Assembly (NCBI RefSeq): GCF_900142645.1
Contig: NZ_FRBP01000018.1
Coordinates: forward strand, 28,729-92,728
Source: Eubacterium callanderi
Lineage (GTDB): Bacteria; Bacillota; Clostridia; Eubacteriales; Eubacteriaceae
Reading direction: 5' to 3'
Length of the DNA: 64,000 bases
The first letter of the stretch is position 1. Each line of letters starts with the position of its first letter. Of this stretch, positions 8,645 through 15,935 are shown piece by piece. A program made the position numbers and the translations under genes. The notes under the pieces are model-generated. The model was given only the letters and a program-made list of their open reading frames with translations. It had not been told where the DNA came from and did no database searches.

Positions 8645-8860
8645 ATGCGAATTTGTCCACATTGTCAATATGAAATGAGCGAAAGCTTTGACATTAAAAT
8701 TGACAGCTCAGGTAATGGCTTAAAAGTTACAAAAGAGGGTACATTTGGCGAAACGATCGGAATGCCAAAGGCTGCGGTCTGCCCAAAATGTGGCGAAGTC
8801 TCAATTTATTTAGATGAATCTGACCTGGCCGGCATTGCACCTCAGAAAATAGAATATTGA
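8645..8860 (+). CDS. Small zinc-ribbon protein
   Basis: A 71-residue protein with two CxxC knuckles, CPHC near residues 4-7 and CPKC near residues 48-51, so it probably binds one zinc ion. Between them is a short variable stretch (DIKIDSSGNGLKVTKEG). The start ATG 8645 follows GGAGGTG. It is monocistronic and closed by a hairpin. Similar short zinc ribbons are annotated as nucleic-acid-binding proteins, but nothing here shows a specific role. Confidence 0.7.
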   Translation: MRICPHCQYEMSESFDIKIDSSGNGLKVTKEGTFGETIGMPKAAVCPKCGEVSIYLDESDLAGIAPQKIEY

Positions 8861-8866
8861 CCTAAA

Positions 8867-8919
8867 ATAAAAGCAAACAGAGGCCTTTGCCAAAGGGTCC
8901 CTGTTTGCTTTTATTATCA
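8867..8919. terminator. Bidirectional terminator after zinc-ribbon gene
   Basis: AAAAGCAAACAG and CTGTTTGCTTTTATT form a 12-bp stem around a 20-base loop. It sits between the convergent zinc-ribbon and XRE genes. Confidence 0.75.
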
Positions 8920-8930
8920 TGCTGCTTAAT

Positions 8931-9263
8931 TTATTGTTCGCGTTGGTGGCTCAAAAGGAAAAGCAGAATTATCTCTTCTGCGCAGTGGACTATCTCCTCA
9001 GGGCACTGAGCCATTGCATCCAGCAAACCCGTCGTTTTACCAGAATTTTCTGGTCCATATAAAATAGCATCTGCCGACATTTTGAGTACCTGAGAAAAAC
9101 GGTTCAGACTCTTAAGTGAAAATCCTTTTGTTCCCAACTCTATATCTGTCAAAAATGTAGTGGAAACTCCTATTTTCTGCGCCAGCTCTTCACGGCTCAT
9201 TTTTAGAAGTATCCGCTGTTTTCGGATTCTCAAACCAATGGCTTTGTGGTCAAGTTCCTTCAT
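8931..9263 (-). CDS. XRE family HTH regulator
   Basis: A 110-residue protein whose first ~65 residues form a Cro/C1-type helix-turn-helix (IGLRIRKQRILLKMSREELAQKIGVSTTFLTDIELG). The C-terminal ~40 residues are helical without a known ligand domain. Its ATG overlaps the stop of the upstream 52-residue gene as ATGA, so the two are translationally coupled. It resembles small clostridial XRE regulators of unknown target. Confidence 0.82.
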   Translation of the reverse strand: MKELDHKAIGLRIRKQRILLKMSREELAQKIGVSTTFLTDIELGTKGFSLKSLNRFSQVLKMSADAILYGPENSGKTTGLLDAMAQCPEEIVHCAEEIILLFLLSHQREQ

Positions 9264-9418
9264 TGCCTGTGCTCCTTTCTTTCCTTAGAAGCTGTATCAT
9301 CGGGATCCGAGGTCGCCTTTAGCTCTGTTACCACCGAAAGAATTTCCTTTTGAAATTCAGGTGTGGCCTGACTCAAATGCTCGAGAATTTCCTCAACAAC
9401 CGCATTTTCTTTACTCAC
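9260..9418 (-). CDS. Small acidic protein coupled to XRE regulator
   Basis: A 52-codon frame with a GTG start at 9418 behind GGAGGAG (six-base spacing), which is why it is easily missed. The sequence begins VSKENAVVEEILEHLSQATP and ends KERKEHRQ. It is highly charged and predicted helical. The stop overlaps the ATG of the XRE gene (ATGA). A consensus promoter lies 67 bp upstream. No family recognised; it may be a partner or modulator of the XRE protein. The ribosome binding site, promoter and coupling are the support for its being real. Confidence 0.62.
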   Translation of the reverse strand: MSKENAVVEEILEHLSQATPEFQKEILSVVTELKATSDPDDTASKERKEHRQ

Positions 9419-9484
9419 TGGAATCTCCTCCATTCATCAGGTCTAAGTATATGTATTTTATATTCTTTTTCGTCTATTAAATTC

Positions 9485-9513
9485 ATTTTATATTAATTCA
9501 CTCTGAATGTCAA
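9485..9513 (-). promoter_or_regulatory. Promoter of the small protein/XRE operon
   Basis: Minus strand: consensus TTGACA (9513-9508), 17-bp spacer, TAAAAT (9490-9485). It diverges from the plus-strand promoter at 9566-9594. Confidence 0.72.
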
Positions 9514-9565
9514 CTAAGTATTTAAAACACTGGTAACAGAGGAGTTTATATCCCTAATTCACTGA

Positions 9566-9594
9566 TTGACAGCGGGTCTCAAGTATGGTAAATT
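9566..9594 (+). promoter_or_regulatory. Promoter of plus-strand XRE gene
   Basis: TTGACA (9566-9571), 17-bp spacer, TAAATT (9589-9594), 32 bp before the TTG start. Confidence 0.6.
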
Positions 9595-9626
9595 AAAAAA
9601 CAAATACTATAAAAGGGGGTTGACTA

Positions 9627-9983
9627 TTGAGTATCGGAGAACGGTTGAAAGAAGCGCGCAAAGCAAAAGGATTTTCTCAGGATAAACTGGCTGAAGCAAT
9701 AGGCACCTCACGTACGGTTATTACAGATATCGAACGCGACAAAACAGAGCATCCGCGAGTCTCTTATGTCGATACAATCTGTAAAACACTGGAAATCAGC
9801 AAAGAGTGGTTGCTCCGCGAGGAGGGCCCGATGGCCTATCCGCTCCCCGAGTGGAATGCCAATGAGATTTTAACACAGATTCATGAAATTCTGGTTGATC
9901 TCCGCCCAGAGGAACAAATCTATGTGCTGGATATGATAAAAACCTATGAAAAGCACCGGATTGCCCTTGATAAAGAATCTTAA
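9627..9983 (+). CDS. XRE family HTH regulator (TTG start)
   Basis: A 118-residue protein. Residues 1-65 form a Cro/C1 helix-turn-helix (SIGERLKEARKAKGFSQDKLAEAIG, then TSRTVITDIERDK); this resembles the phage-repressor-like regulators of Firmicutes. The C-terminal part (about 75-118) is a helical tail without a peptidase or sensor domain. The start is TTG at 9627 behind a run of five Gs with a seven-base gap; no other start fits the helix-turn-helix. It is divergent from another XRE operon, and a compact terminator follows. Targets unknown. Confidence 0.85.
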   Translation: MSIGERLKEARKAKGFSQDKLAEAIGTSRTVITDIERDKTEHPRVSYVDTICKTLEISKEWLLREEGPMAYPLPEWNANEILTQIHEILVDLRPEEQIYVLDMIKTYEKHRIALDKES

Positions 9984-9993
9984 ATGCTGACCT

Positions 9994-10016
9994 CTCCCCA
10001 AAAGGGGAGTTTTTTA
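9994..10016 (+). terminator. Terminator after XRE gene
   Basis: CTCCCC-AAAA-GGGGAG followed by seven Ts. It overlaps the end of the convergent GNAT gene. Confidence 0.85.
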
Positions 10017-10532
10017 TTTTCTCACTGCTGAATAAAGTAAATGGGGCATATCCATTTCATAATAGTGCTTGAGTATTTCTCCCTTCAACGTCATTCCGTT
10101 ACGTTTTGCTACGGCCTGTGAGGCGGTGTTCGTATCCCGTATAATGGAAAAGACCTCCTCAGCTTCTAAAACCTCAAAGGCATACTGTTTACAGGCAGTG
10201 GCTGCTTCGGTTGCATAACCTTCATGCCAGAAATCCTTTTTAAGCAGATAGCCAATCTCTAAAACACAGTTTTCGCCCACACACTGCCGGGTCAGGCCAC
10301 ACTGCCCGATCATTTCTCCGGTTTCTTTGAGCAGCACGGCCCATAAACCAAAACCATCTTCACGGTAGCGTCTTTTTTGATTCTCCAGCCACTGTCTTGT
10401 TTCTTCATCCTCAAAAGCATGTTCATAGGCCGTCATAACAACAGGGTCCTGAAGCATCTCACAGAGGTCTGCAAAGTCATCGTCATTCATTTCTCTGAGT
10501 GATAATCGTTCTGTTTCTAAAATCATGTTCAT
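10014..10532 (-). CDS. GNAT N-acetyltransferase, RimJ/RimL type
   Basis: About 172 residues. It has the N-terminal LETERLSLREM of RimJ-like acetyltransferases, the acetyl-CoA region GQCGLTRQCVGENCVLEIGYLLKKDFWHEGYATEA, and the C-terminal NTASQAVAKRNGMTLKGEI typical of the fold. The start is ATG 10532, overlapping the stop of the preceding GNAT gene as ATGA, with GAGGAG eight bases upstream. It transfers acetyl from acetyl-CoA to an unknown amine, possibly a protein N-terminus. It forms a two-gene unit with the next entry. Confidence 0.85.
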   Translation of the reverse strand: MNMILETERLSLREMNDDDFADLCEMLQDPVVMTAYEHAFEDEETRQWLENQKRRYREDGFGLWAVLLKETGEMIGQCGLTRQCVGENCVLEIGYLLKKDFWHEGYATEAATACKQYAFEVLEAEEVFSIIRDTNTASQAVAKRNGMTLKGEILKHYYEMDMPHLLYSAVRK

Positions 10533-11083
10533 TCCATCTCCTCGTTCAATAAAACCATGTGAATGTGGTCCTCCCATACACCGTTAATTTTTAAATATTT
10601 TGAGGATAAGCCTTCATTCCTGAAATGAAGTTTTTCGGCTACCCGCAGAGACGCTCTGTTTCTGGGAATAATATTGGCTTCAATTCGGTGAAGTCCCAGC
10701 GGTCCAAAGGCTGTTTCAATCCCTTTCCTCAGGGCTTCTGTCATAAGCCCTCTTCCCTGCCTTTTTTCATCCAACCGGTAACCGAGAAAGCATGAGCAAA
10801 ATGGTCCCATAACGATATTGTTAAAAGAAATGTTACCAATAACCACGTTTTCATTTTCAGGCATCAGCCAATACCTTAAACTCTGCCCCTGAAAAAAATT
10901 TTTTTCATCCTGTTCCAAAACTTTTTTCTGGTAAGCTTCTGTATAAAACTCTGAGTCATGCGCCGCATCCCAGGCTTTCAGAAAATCGGCGTTTCGTATA
11001 AAATACTCGGCTACCATTCCAGAGAGTACTGTCTCTGAACGTCTCAGGACCAGCCGATCCGTAAAAAGTATTTTCTCAATCAT
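10529..11083 (-). CDS. GNAT N-acetyltransferase, RimJ/RimL type
   Basis: A 184-residue acetyltransferase beginning MIEKILFTDRLVLRR. The core GYRLDEKRQGRGLMTEALRKGIETAFGPLGLHRIEANIIPRNRASLRVAEKLHF carries the acetyl-CoA loop (Q/R-x-x-G-x-G/A as RQGRGL) and the N-RASL motif. It resembles RimJ (YdaF/YjcK-like) enzymes that act on ribosomal or other proteins, but no specific substrate is visible. Its stop overlaps the start of the second GNAT, so the pair is co-expressed. Confidence 0.87.
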   Translation of the reverse strand: MIEKILFTDRLVLRRSETVLSGMVAEYFIRNADFLKAWDAAHDSEFYTEAYQKKVLEQDEKNFFQGQSLRYWLMPENENVVIGNISFNNIVMGPFCSCFLGYRLDEKRQGRGLMTEALRKGIETAFGPLGLHRIEANIIPRNRASLRVAEKLHFRNEGLSSKYLKINGVWEDHIHMVLLNEEME

Positions 11084-11223
11084 TCACCGTCCTCCAATCT
11101 CGTAATCAGGGTCTTTAATATTAACACCTTTTTCGGAAAAAGAAAAGCCTTTTTACGTTTTACACTTCGGTTAAATTTTATATCCTGTGGTATAATCATT
11201 AAAAGACTTAAGGAGGAAACAGA

Positions 11224-11856
11224 ATGCCAAACGCAAATAAAATGTATCCCCGAAAGGGTGATATAAACAGTATTTATCTCAAAAACGCCATAACAGACCC
11301 CGCAATTAAAGTCGGGGACTTTACCGTTTATAACGACTTTGTCAATGATCCCCGCAATTTTGAAAAGAATAATGTTCTCTACCACTATCCCATCAATCAT
11401 GACCGCTTAATTATCGGAAAATACGGATCCATCGCCTGTGGCGCAAAATTTATTATGAACGGCGCCAATCACGCGATGGACTCGTTATCCACCTTTGTTT
11501 TCCCTCTCTTTTCCGATGATTGGGACATGCCACTTCAAATTCAGGATAGCTGGGAAAACAAAGGCGACACCATTGTCGGAAGTGATGTATGGATCGGCTA
11601 TGAGGCCATCATTCTTCCCGGCGTCCATATCGGACATGGCGCCATCGTAGGTTCCAGAGCCGTTGTCGCAAAGGATGTAGAGCCCTTCACCATTGTCGGC
11701 GGTGTTGCAGCTAAACCGTTAAAAAAACGCTTTGATGAAAAGACAATTGATAAACTGCTTAAAATAAGCTGGTGGGACTGGCCTGCCGAGAAAGTTCAGA
11801 GATACCTGACAGACATTACATCTGGAAATATTGACGCCCTTATGAAGAATGCTTAA
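11224..11856 (+). CDS. Vat-like xenobiotic O-acetyltransferase (hexapeptide repeat)
   Basis: A 210-residue left-handed beta-helix acetyltransferase that closely resembles streptogramin A acetyltransferases (Vat) in layout. NGANHAMDS carries the catalytic-type His, GDTIVGSDVWIGYEAIILPGVHIGHGAIVGSRAVVAKDV forms hexapeptide turns, and ISWWDWPAEKVQRYL is the Vat-typical C-terminal helix. The family O-acetylates antibiotics such as virginiamycin M using acetyl-CoA, but many chromosomal members have no proven drug. ATG 11224 follows AAGGAGG. A tetR gene and an MFS exporter follow, which fits a detoxification cassette, though the promoter of the tetR gene is separate. Confidence 0.82.
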   Translation: MPNANKMYPRKGDINSIYLKNAITDPAIKVGDFTVYNDFVNDPRNFEKNNVLYHYPINHDRLIIGKYGSIACGAKFIMNGANHAMDSLSTFVFPLFSDDWDMPLQIQDSWENKGDTIVGSDVWIGYEAIILPGVHIGHGAIVGSRAVVAKDVEPFTIVGGVAAKPLKKRFDEKTIDKLLKISWWDWPAEKVQRYLTDITSGNIDALMKNA

Positions 11857-11871
11857 ATTATAACGATTAGC

Positions 11872-11923
11872 TTGACAATAAAAAAATGTGATGGTATCAT
11901 CTTTACATACCAACCGAATGTAT
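11872..11923 (+). promoter_or_regulatory. tetR promoter with palindromic operator
   Basis: TTGACA (11872-11877), 17-bp spacer, TATCAT (11895-11900). The dyad ATACCAACCGAATGTAT at 11907-11923 covers the start of transcription. A related 17-bp dyad lies in the MFS promoter at 12688-12704, pointing to autoregulation. Confidence 0.75.
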
Positions 11924-11940
11924 CTAAAAAGGAAGTAGCT

Positions 11941-12591
11941 ATGGCTAGAAACAAACATCCCGAGGTAACAATTAACCGTATTCTGGACACCTCCTGGGAA
12001 TTATTTATGGAAAAAGGCTATGAAGCCACAACGATTCAAGATATCGTCAATGCGCTCGGCGACCTGAGCAAGGGCGCAATTTACCACCATTTTAAAAGCA
12101 AGGAAGAAATTCTCGATGCTGTGACTGACCGTTTTTACAAGGAGCAGGGTCTTTCGGATGTAATGACGCAGAACCCGACAAATAAAACTGGTTTGGAACG
12201 CCTGCAGCAGTGTATGATTATATCGCTGGAAAGCCCCTTTAACCACGCGGTTTATCACATGGTTCCCGACCTGTTAAAAAACGCGCGGATGCTGGTCATG
12301 CAGGTTAAAACCTCAATGGAGGACACCGCCCCCGCCATTCAAGTCCTAATTGAGCAGGGGGTCGCAGACGGCTCGATTCATACCCAATATCCGAAAGAGC
12401 TGGCAGAAACCCTAATTCTGCTGTCGAATCTCTGGATTACGCCTGCGCTGTTTACCAAAACGCGGGAAGAGTTTTATGAAAAAATTAAGTTTCTTGATAC
12501 CCTTCTTTCTTCTCAGGGATTAAACCTTATCAATGAGGCTGTTAAAAAAGCCATCGACGTCTTTGCCGACGCCGTTTACTCTGAAGAGTAA
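11941..12591 (+). CDS. TetR family regulator
   Basis: About 216 residues. The N-terminal TetR helix-turn-helix reads INRILDTSWELFMEKGYEATTIQDIV, then LSKGAIYHHFKSKEEILDAV. The C-terminal ligand domain (about 75-216) is variable. The start is ATG 11941 behind AAGGAAG; an upstream in-frame ATG at 11872 lies in the promoter. Two 17-bp ATAC...GTAT dyads flank the gene, one in its own promoter and one inside the promoter of the downstream MFS gene. It probably represses itself and the exporter until an inducer binds. Confidence 0.9.
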   Translation: MARNKHPEVTINRILDTSWELFMEKGYEATTIQDIVNALGDLSKGAIYHHFKSKEEILDAVTDRFYKEQGLSDVMTQNPTNKTGLERLQQCMIISLESPFNHAVYHMVPDLLKNARMLVMQVKTSMEDTAPAIQVLIEQGVADGSIHTQYPKELAETLILLSNLWITPALFTKTREEFYEKIKFLDTLLSSQGLNLINEAVKKAIDVFADAVYSEE

Positions 12592-12604
12592 ATTCAAGCA
12601 TCAC

Positions 12605-12677
12605 CACATACCCAGTGCTTAGTTAATACATTGGGGATGTGGTATTAATACTGCTCCTTAAAGGAGCAGCATTTTTT
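12605..12677 (+). terminator. Terminator between tetR and MFS gene
   Basis: Two hairpins: CCACATACCCAGTG/CATTGGGGATGTGG at 12605-12643, then ACTGCTCCTTAAAGGAGCAGC followed by ATTTTTT ending near 12677. They isolate the MFS transcription unit. Confidence 0.8.
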
Positions 12678-12682
12678 AGCTT

Positions 12683-12710
12683 TTTACATACCATCGGTCG
12701 GTATTAAATT
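12683..12710 (+). promoter_or_regulatory. MFS promoter with TetR operator in the spacer
   Basis: TTTACA (12683-12688), 16-bp spacer, TAAATT (12705-12710). The dyad ATACCATCGGTCGGTAT (12688-12704) fills the spacer, an ideal position for TetR repression; it matches the operator in the tetR promoter. Confidence 0.7.
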
Positions 12711-12729
12711 TTTTTTGGAGGTTTTTACC

Positions 12730-13986
12730 ATGAATACCAACTCAAAACTTTTCAACCGGGATTTTACCCTGGTCGTTCTCGGGCAGATTATCTCACTGTT
12801 CGGGAATGCGCTTTTACGTTTTGCCCTGCCGCTTTATTTGCTTAATCTTACAGGCTCTTCGGCTGTTTTTGGCTCGATCATGGCCATATCAATGATTCCG
12901 ATGGCCCTGCTGTCCCCTATCGGCGGTATTATTGCAGACCGTGTGAATCGCCGGAACATCATGGTCATTTTGGATTTTATCACCTCAGGAATTGTCATTA
13001 TTTTCGGCCTTATTTTTGTCCCTGATCATGCAGTGGTTTTGATTGGCGTTATGATGGTATTGCTTTCCATTATTCAGTCCTTTTACAGCCCTTCGGTCCA
13101 GTCCAGCATTCCCATGCTTTCTTCACCCGAAAACCTGATGAAATCCAACGCTGTTGTCAACCAGGTACAGTCTCTCTCCTCGCTTTTAGGACCTGTTTTC
13201 GGTGGTATGCTCTATGGTTTTTTTGGTCTTACCCCCATTATCTTTATTGGCGGCATCAGCTTCTTCCTTTCTGCAGTCATGGAAATTTTTATTCACATGC
13301 CCTATAAAAAGCGGCCAGCCGAGAGCTCTGTTTTTTCCATTGTCAAAGGCGATATGCGGGACAGCCTTAGCTTTATTCTGCATCAACAGCCCGTTATTTT
13401 TAAAGCCCTGCTTGTCGTCTGTGCCTTTAACCTTTTTATCACCTCTATGTTCATTATCGGGATGCCTACAGTCATCACCATCAATCTTGGCCTTTCCAGC
13501 CAGCTTTACGGTATCGCTCAAGGGATCATGATGGCCGGAGCGCTTCTCGGCGGCGTTCTTGTCAGCCTGCTTTCAAACAAGCTCACCCAGGATAAAGCAC
13601 ACCTCATTCTGGCTGGTTCTGCTCTCTGTGTTCTTCCAATGGGCCTCGTGCTTCTGCTCGGATTGCCGTCAATGATCAGCTACGCGGTCATCACCTTCTT
13701 TGGAATGTCGCTCATGGCACTGGCCTCTATTTTTACCGTTATGATGATGTCTTATGTGCAGATCATTACACCGGAAAGCCTAATTGGAAAGGTGATGTCT
13801 TTTATCATGGCAATTTCAGTATGTTCACAGCCCATCGGGCAGGCACTGTATGGTTTTCTATTTAAAATATCCGACAGTGCTCCCTGGACAGTCATTTTTG
13901 GCACTGGTCTTATTGCCATTGTCATCACTCTGGCTTCACGCAAAATTTTTCAAAGCATTGAACTCCTTCCAGCAGAGGAAAATTAA
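12730..13986 (+). CDS. MFS efflux transporter, 12-helix drug exporter type
   Basis: About 418 residues with 12 predicted helices. FNRDFTLVVLGQIISLFGNALLRFALPLYLL and PIGGIIADRVNRRNIMV (motif A between helices 2 and 3) match the macrolide/multidrug MFS group (MefA-like, MFS_3). It should sit in the cytoplasmic membrane and export a toxic compound using the proton gradient. The start is ATG 12730, eight bases after GGAGG. It has its own promoter containing a TetR-type operator and ends at a bidirectional hairpin. The substrate is unknown; the link to the Vat-like enzyme two genes upstream is suggestive only. Confidence 0.88.
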   Translation: MNTNSKLFNRDFTLVVLGQIISLFGNALLRFALPLYLLNLTGSSAVFGSIMAISMIPMALLSPIGGIIADRVNRRNIMVILDFITSGIVIIFGLIFVPDHAVVLIGVMMVLLSIIQSFYSPSVQSSIPMLSSPENLMKSNAVVNQVQSLSSLLGPVFGGMLYGFFGLTPIIFIGGISFFLSAVMEIFIHMPYKKRPAESSVFSIVKGDMRDSLSFILHQQPVIFKALLVVCAFNLFITSMFIIGMPTVITINLGLSSQLYGIAQGIMMAGALLGGVLVSLLSNKLTQDKAHLILAGSALCVLPMGLVLLLGLPSMISYAVITFFGMSLMALASIFTVMMMSYVQIITPESLIGKVMSFIMAISVCSQPIGQALYGFLFKISDSAPWTVIFGTGLIAIVITLASRKIFQSIELLPAEEN

Positions 13987-13988
13987 AA

Positions 13989-14029
13989 AAAAGAGATGGT
14001 GTGGCAAAAACGGCACATCATCTCTTTTA
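13989..14029. terminator. Bidirectional hairpin terminator (GATGYGGC family copy 1)
   Basis: AAAGAGATGGTGTGGC-AAAAAC-GGCACATCATCTCTTTT, between convergent MFS and phzF-like genes. It belongs to a family of at least seven similar hairpins in this window. Confidence 0.85.
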
Positions 14030-14041
14030 CTCTATGTTAAT

Positions 14042-14908
14042 CTAAACAAGCGCTCCCTTAAGCACAATGACTGCTGTGCCGCCAACCCGGATGCGCGGCT
14101 TTTCCTCTTTCTCATCAAAAATTGTTTTAATCATTGAAGGCTTTCCCATAGCCTCCCCCTGAATAAAACAATTGATCTCACCGGGCTTTATAAGGCCATG
14201 CCGCCTGAGATACCAAGTCAGCGCGCCATTGGAGGTGCCTGTGGCGGATTCCTCATCAATCCCGCAGGCTGGCGCAAAATTACGGCAGCGGGCCGTGACT
14301 TCCAGCGCCTCCTCCAGACAAAAAAGATGTATCCCTGTCACATCATAAGCAGCAGACAATCGAGAAGCCTCCTGAGCATTTAATACCGCTTTTTCCAAAG
14401 CCATTTGGCTTTTTACCGGCAGCATAATATCGCTGAGGCCTGTGTTTATAATCTGAGGCACCAACGTTTCGGGTACGTCAGATTTGTCAAGCGACAGGGA
14501 AGCGTAAAGGGCCGCGCTTTCTTTCCGCTCAAAAATTTTAATCGTTCTTGGCGCGGCCATTTCCATCCAGATATCTTTACCGGACACTTCGATCTCAAGG
14601 GAACCGGCCATTGTCTCAGCCCTGTAGCTTCCAACTTTTATGACGCTTTCCTCACGCAAAACCGTAAAGGCCGCAATGGTCGCGTGCCCGCAGAGCTCAA
14701 CCTCCTGCGCTGGTGTGAAATACCTCAATTTAAAGGCTTCTCTCTCCAGTTTCTTTACAAAAGCGGTTTCAGAATAGCGCAGCTCTGCGGCCAGCAAACG
14801 CATAAAATCAGGATTGGGGAAATCCTCTCCATTTTCGAGAAGAACAACGCCTGCCTGATTCCCGCAAAACCGCTTTTCTGTGAATGAATCAACTATATAT
14901 ATTTTCAT
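14042..14908 (-). CDS. PhzF family isomerase-like protein
   Basis: A 288-residue protein with the PhzF start IYIVDSFTEKRFCGNQAGVVLL. The family's catalytic glutamate region lies in LRYSETAFV, followed by RYFTPAQEVELCGHATIAA and the C-terminal GIDEESATGTSNGALTWYL. The two-domain diaminopimelate-epimerase-like fold is expected. PhzF itself isomerises a phenazine precursor; most homologues, like this one, have no known substrate. No phenazine genes are near. ATG 14908 follows AAGGAG. An XRE gene lies just upstream in the same direction (11-bp gap), so the two may be co-transcribed. Confidence 0.88.
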   Translation of the reverse strand: MKIYIVDSFTEKRFCGNQAGVVLLENGEDFPNPDFMRLLAAELRYSETAFVKKLEREAFKLRYFTPAQEVELCGHATIAAFTVLREESVIKVGSYRAETMAGSLEIEVSGKDIWMEMAAPRTIKIFERKESAALYASLSLDKSDVPETLVPQIINTGLSDIMLPVKSQMALEKAVLNAQEASRLSAAYDVTGIHLFCLEEALEVTARCRNFAPACGIDEESATGTSNGALTWYLRRHGLIKPGEINCFIQGEAMGKPSMIKTIFDEKEEKPRIRVGGTAVIVLKGALV

Positions 14909-14919
14909 TTTTCAACTCC

Positions 14920-15726
14920 TTACCATCCCCCATAAAGCATTATCAGAAACTCCCGGAAAGGCGCCCACATTCCTATAAATTCCTGCCTGATGGCTAATAT
15001 CATCATCTCACTGTCAATGACAGTGCCGCTACCACTGATATGCCGCTCAATAATTCGCACGCCTCTGGCGATGTCGCCACAGGCAATATGCCCTCTTGCA
15101 TAACCGCCCACTGCTATATGGGAAGCGATGGCACATCCGCCGCTGGCAAACATCCCTACCGCCAGTCCACCGAGCGCAAAGACTCCTAAAGCAACGCCGC
15201 CGATTGCGATTCCCCCTGCAGCCATGCCGCCACAGGCGAGCATAAGCCCCAGAGCTAACCCTCCGAGCGCCAGCAGACCAAAACTCAACGCCCCAAAAGA
15301 AAAAAGTCCCACTGAAATCAAGCCAATGGAGATAAGTCCTGTCGCAATGTTTCCAACTGCGATAATGCCCTTTGCCTTGAAATGCGTCTTGAAACGTCCG
15401 CCGCGCCATCCAACATTTATGTGAACCAGAGGAATACCGCCAATATGATGCCGGCTTTTATATTCATAATGCCGGCTGCAGGGAACTTCCACAATTTTTA
15501 TCGTCTCCTCTTTCTCAGAAGCCTGCGGCGCCTCGCCTTTTATGAGCTCATCTAAAGAAACCTCAAAAATTTCACTCAGAAAAACAAGATTATTGATATC
15601 CGGATTGGATAGTCCCGATTCCCATTTAGAAACGGCCTGTCTGGAAACGCCCATACGCTCTGCGAGCGTTTCCTGTGAAAACCCTTTTTGTTTTCTAAGC
15701 TGAAACAGTCTTTCTTGAAATGTCAT
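14920..15726 (-). CDS. XRE regulator with pentad-repeat C-terminal domain
   Basis: About 268 residues. Residues 1-65 form a Cro/C1 helix-turn-helix (QERLFQLRKQKGFSQETLAERM, then GVSRQAVSKWESGLSNPDI). After a linker, about 100 residues consist of some 20 five-residue units with small residues at fixed places, for example GLISI-GLISV-GLFSF and IGGVA-LGVFA-LGGLA. This looks like a repetitive beta-solenoid or a tightly packed membrane hairpin. GTG 15735 is possible, but ATG 15726 has GGAGG at eight bases. The pairing of an HTH with such a repeat hints at a sensor or anchor. Function unknown. Confidence 0.8.
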   Translation of the reverse strand: MTFQERLFQLRKQKGFSQETLAERMGVSRQAVSKWESGLSNPDINNLVFLSEIFEVSLDELIKGEAPQASEKEETIKIVEVPCSRHYEYKSRHHIGGIPLVHINVGWRGGRFKTHFKAKGIIAVGNIATGLISIGLISVGLFSFGALSFGLLALGGLALGLMLACGGMAAGGIAIGGVALGVFALGGLAVGMFASGGCAIASHIAVGGYARGHIACGDIARGVRIIERHISGSGTVIDSEMMILAIRQEFIGMWAPFREFLIMLYGGW

Positions 15727-15885
15727 TCTTTCCACCTCCGTTTCCTATTTTAGCAAAGGCATGGTTTATCAGGCTACCAACCCTTTTTTACATTTTGTCA
15801 ACCAACGGTTGCATTCTTTATTTTCAGCCTGTTTCCAGACATTTTATCATTTAACGCGCCCGGAAACAACCGCTGTGACCTCGAT

Positions 15886-15927
15886 ATAAAAAGAACCTGT
15901 GCGGGACGTTTCGTCTGCACAGGTTTC
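15886..15927 (-). terminator. Terminator after mgtA
   Basis: Minus strand: AACCTGTGC...GCACAGGTT stem (15925-15894) followed by CTTTTTA, 11 bases past the mgtA stop. Confidence 0.78.
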
Positions 15928-15935
15928 CAGTATGC

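Noticed and set aside
8931..9983. Prophage remnant because of two XRE regulators
   Set aside because: No integrase, structural or lysis genes, and no attachment-site repeats are visible.
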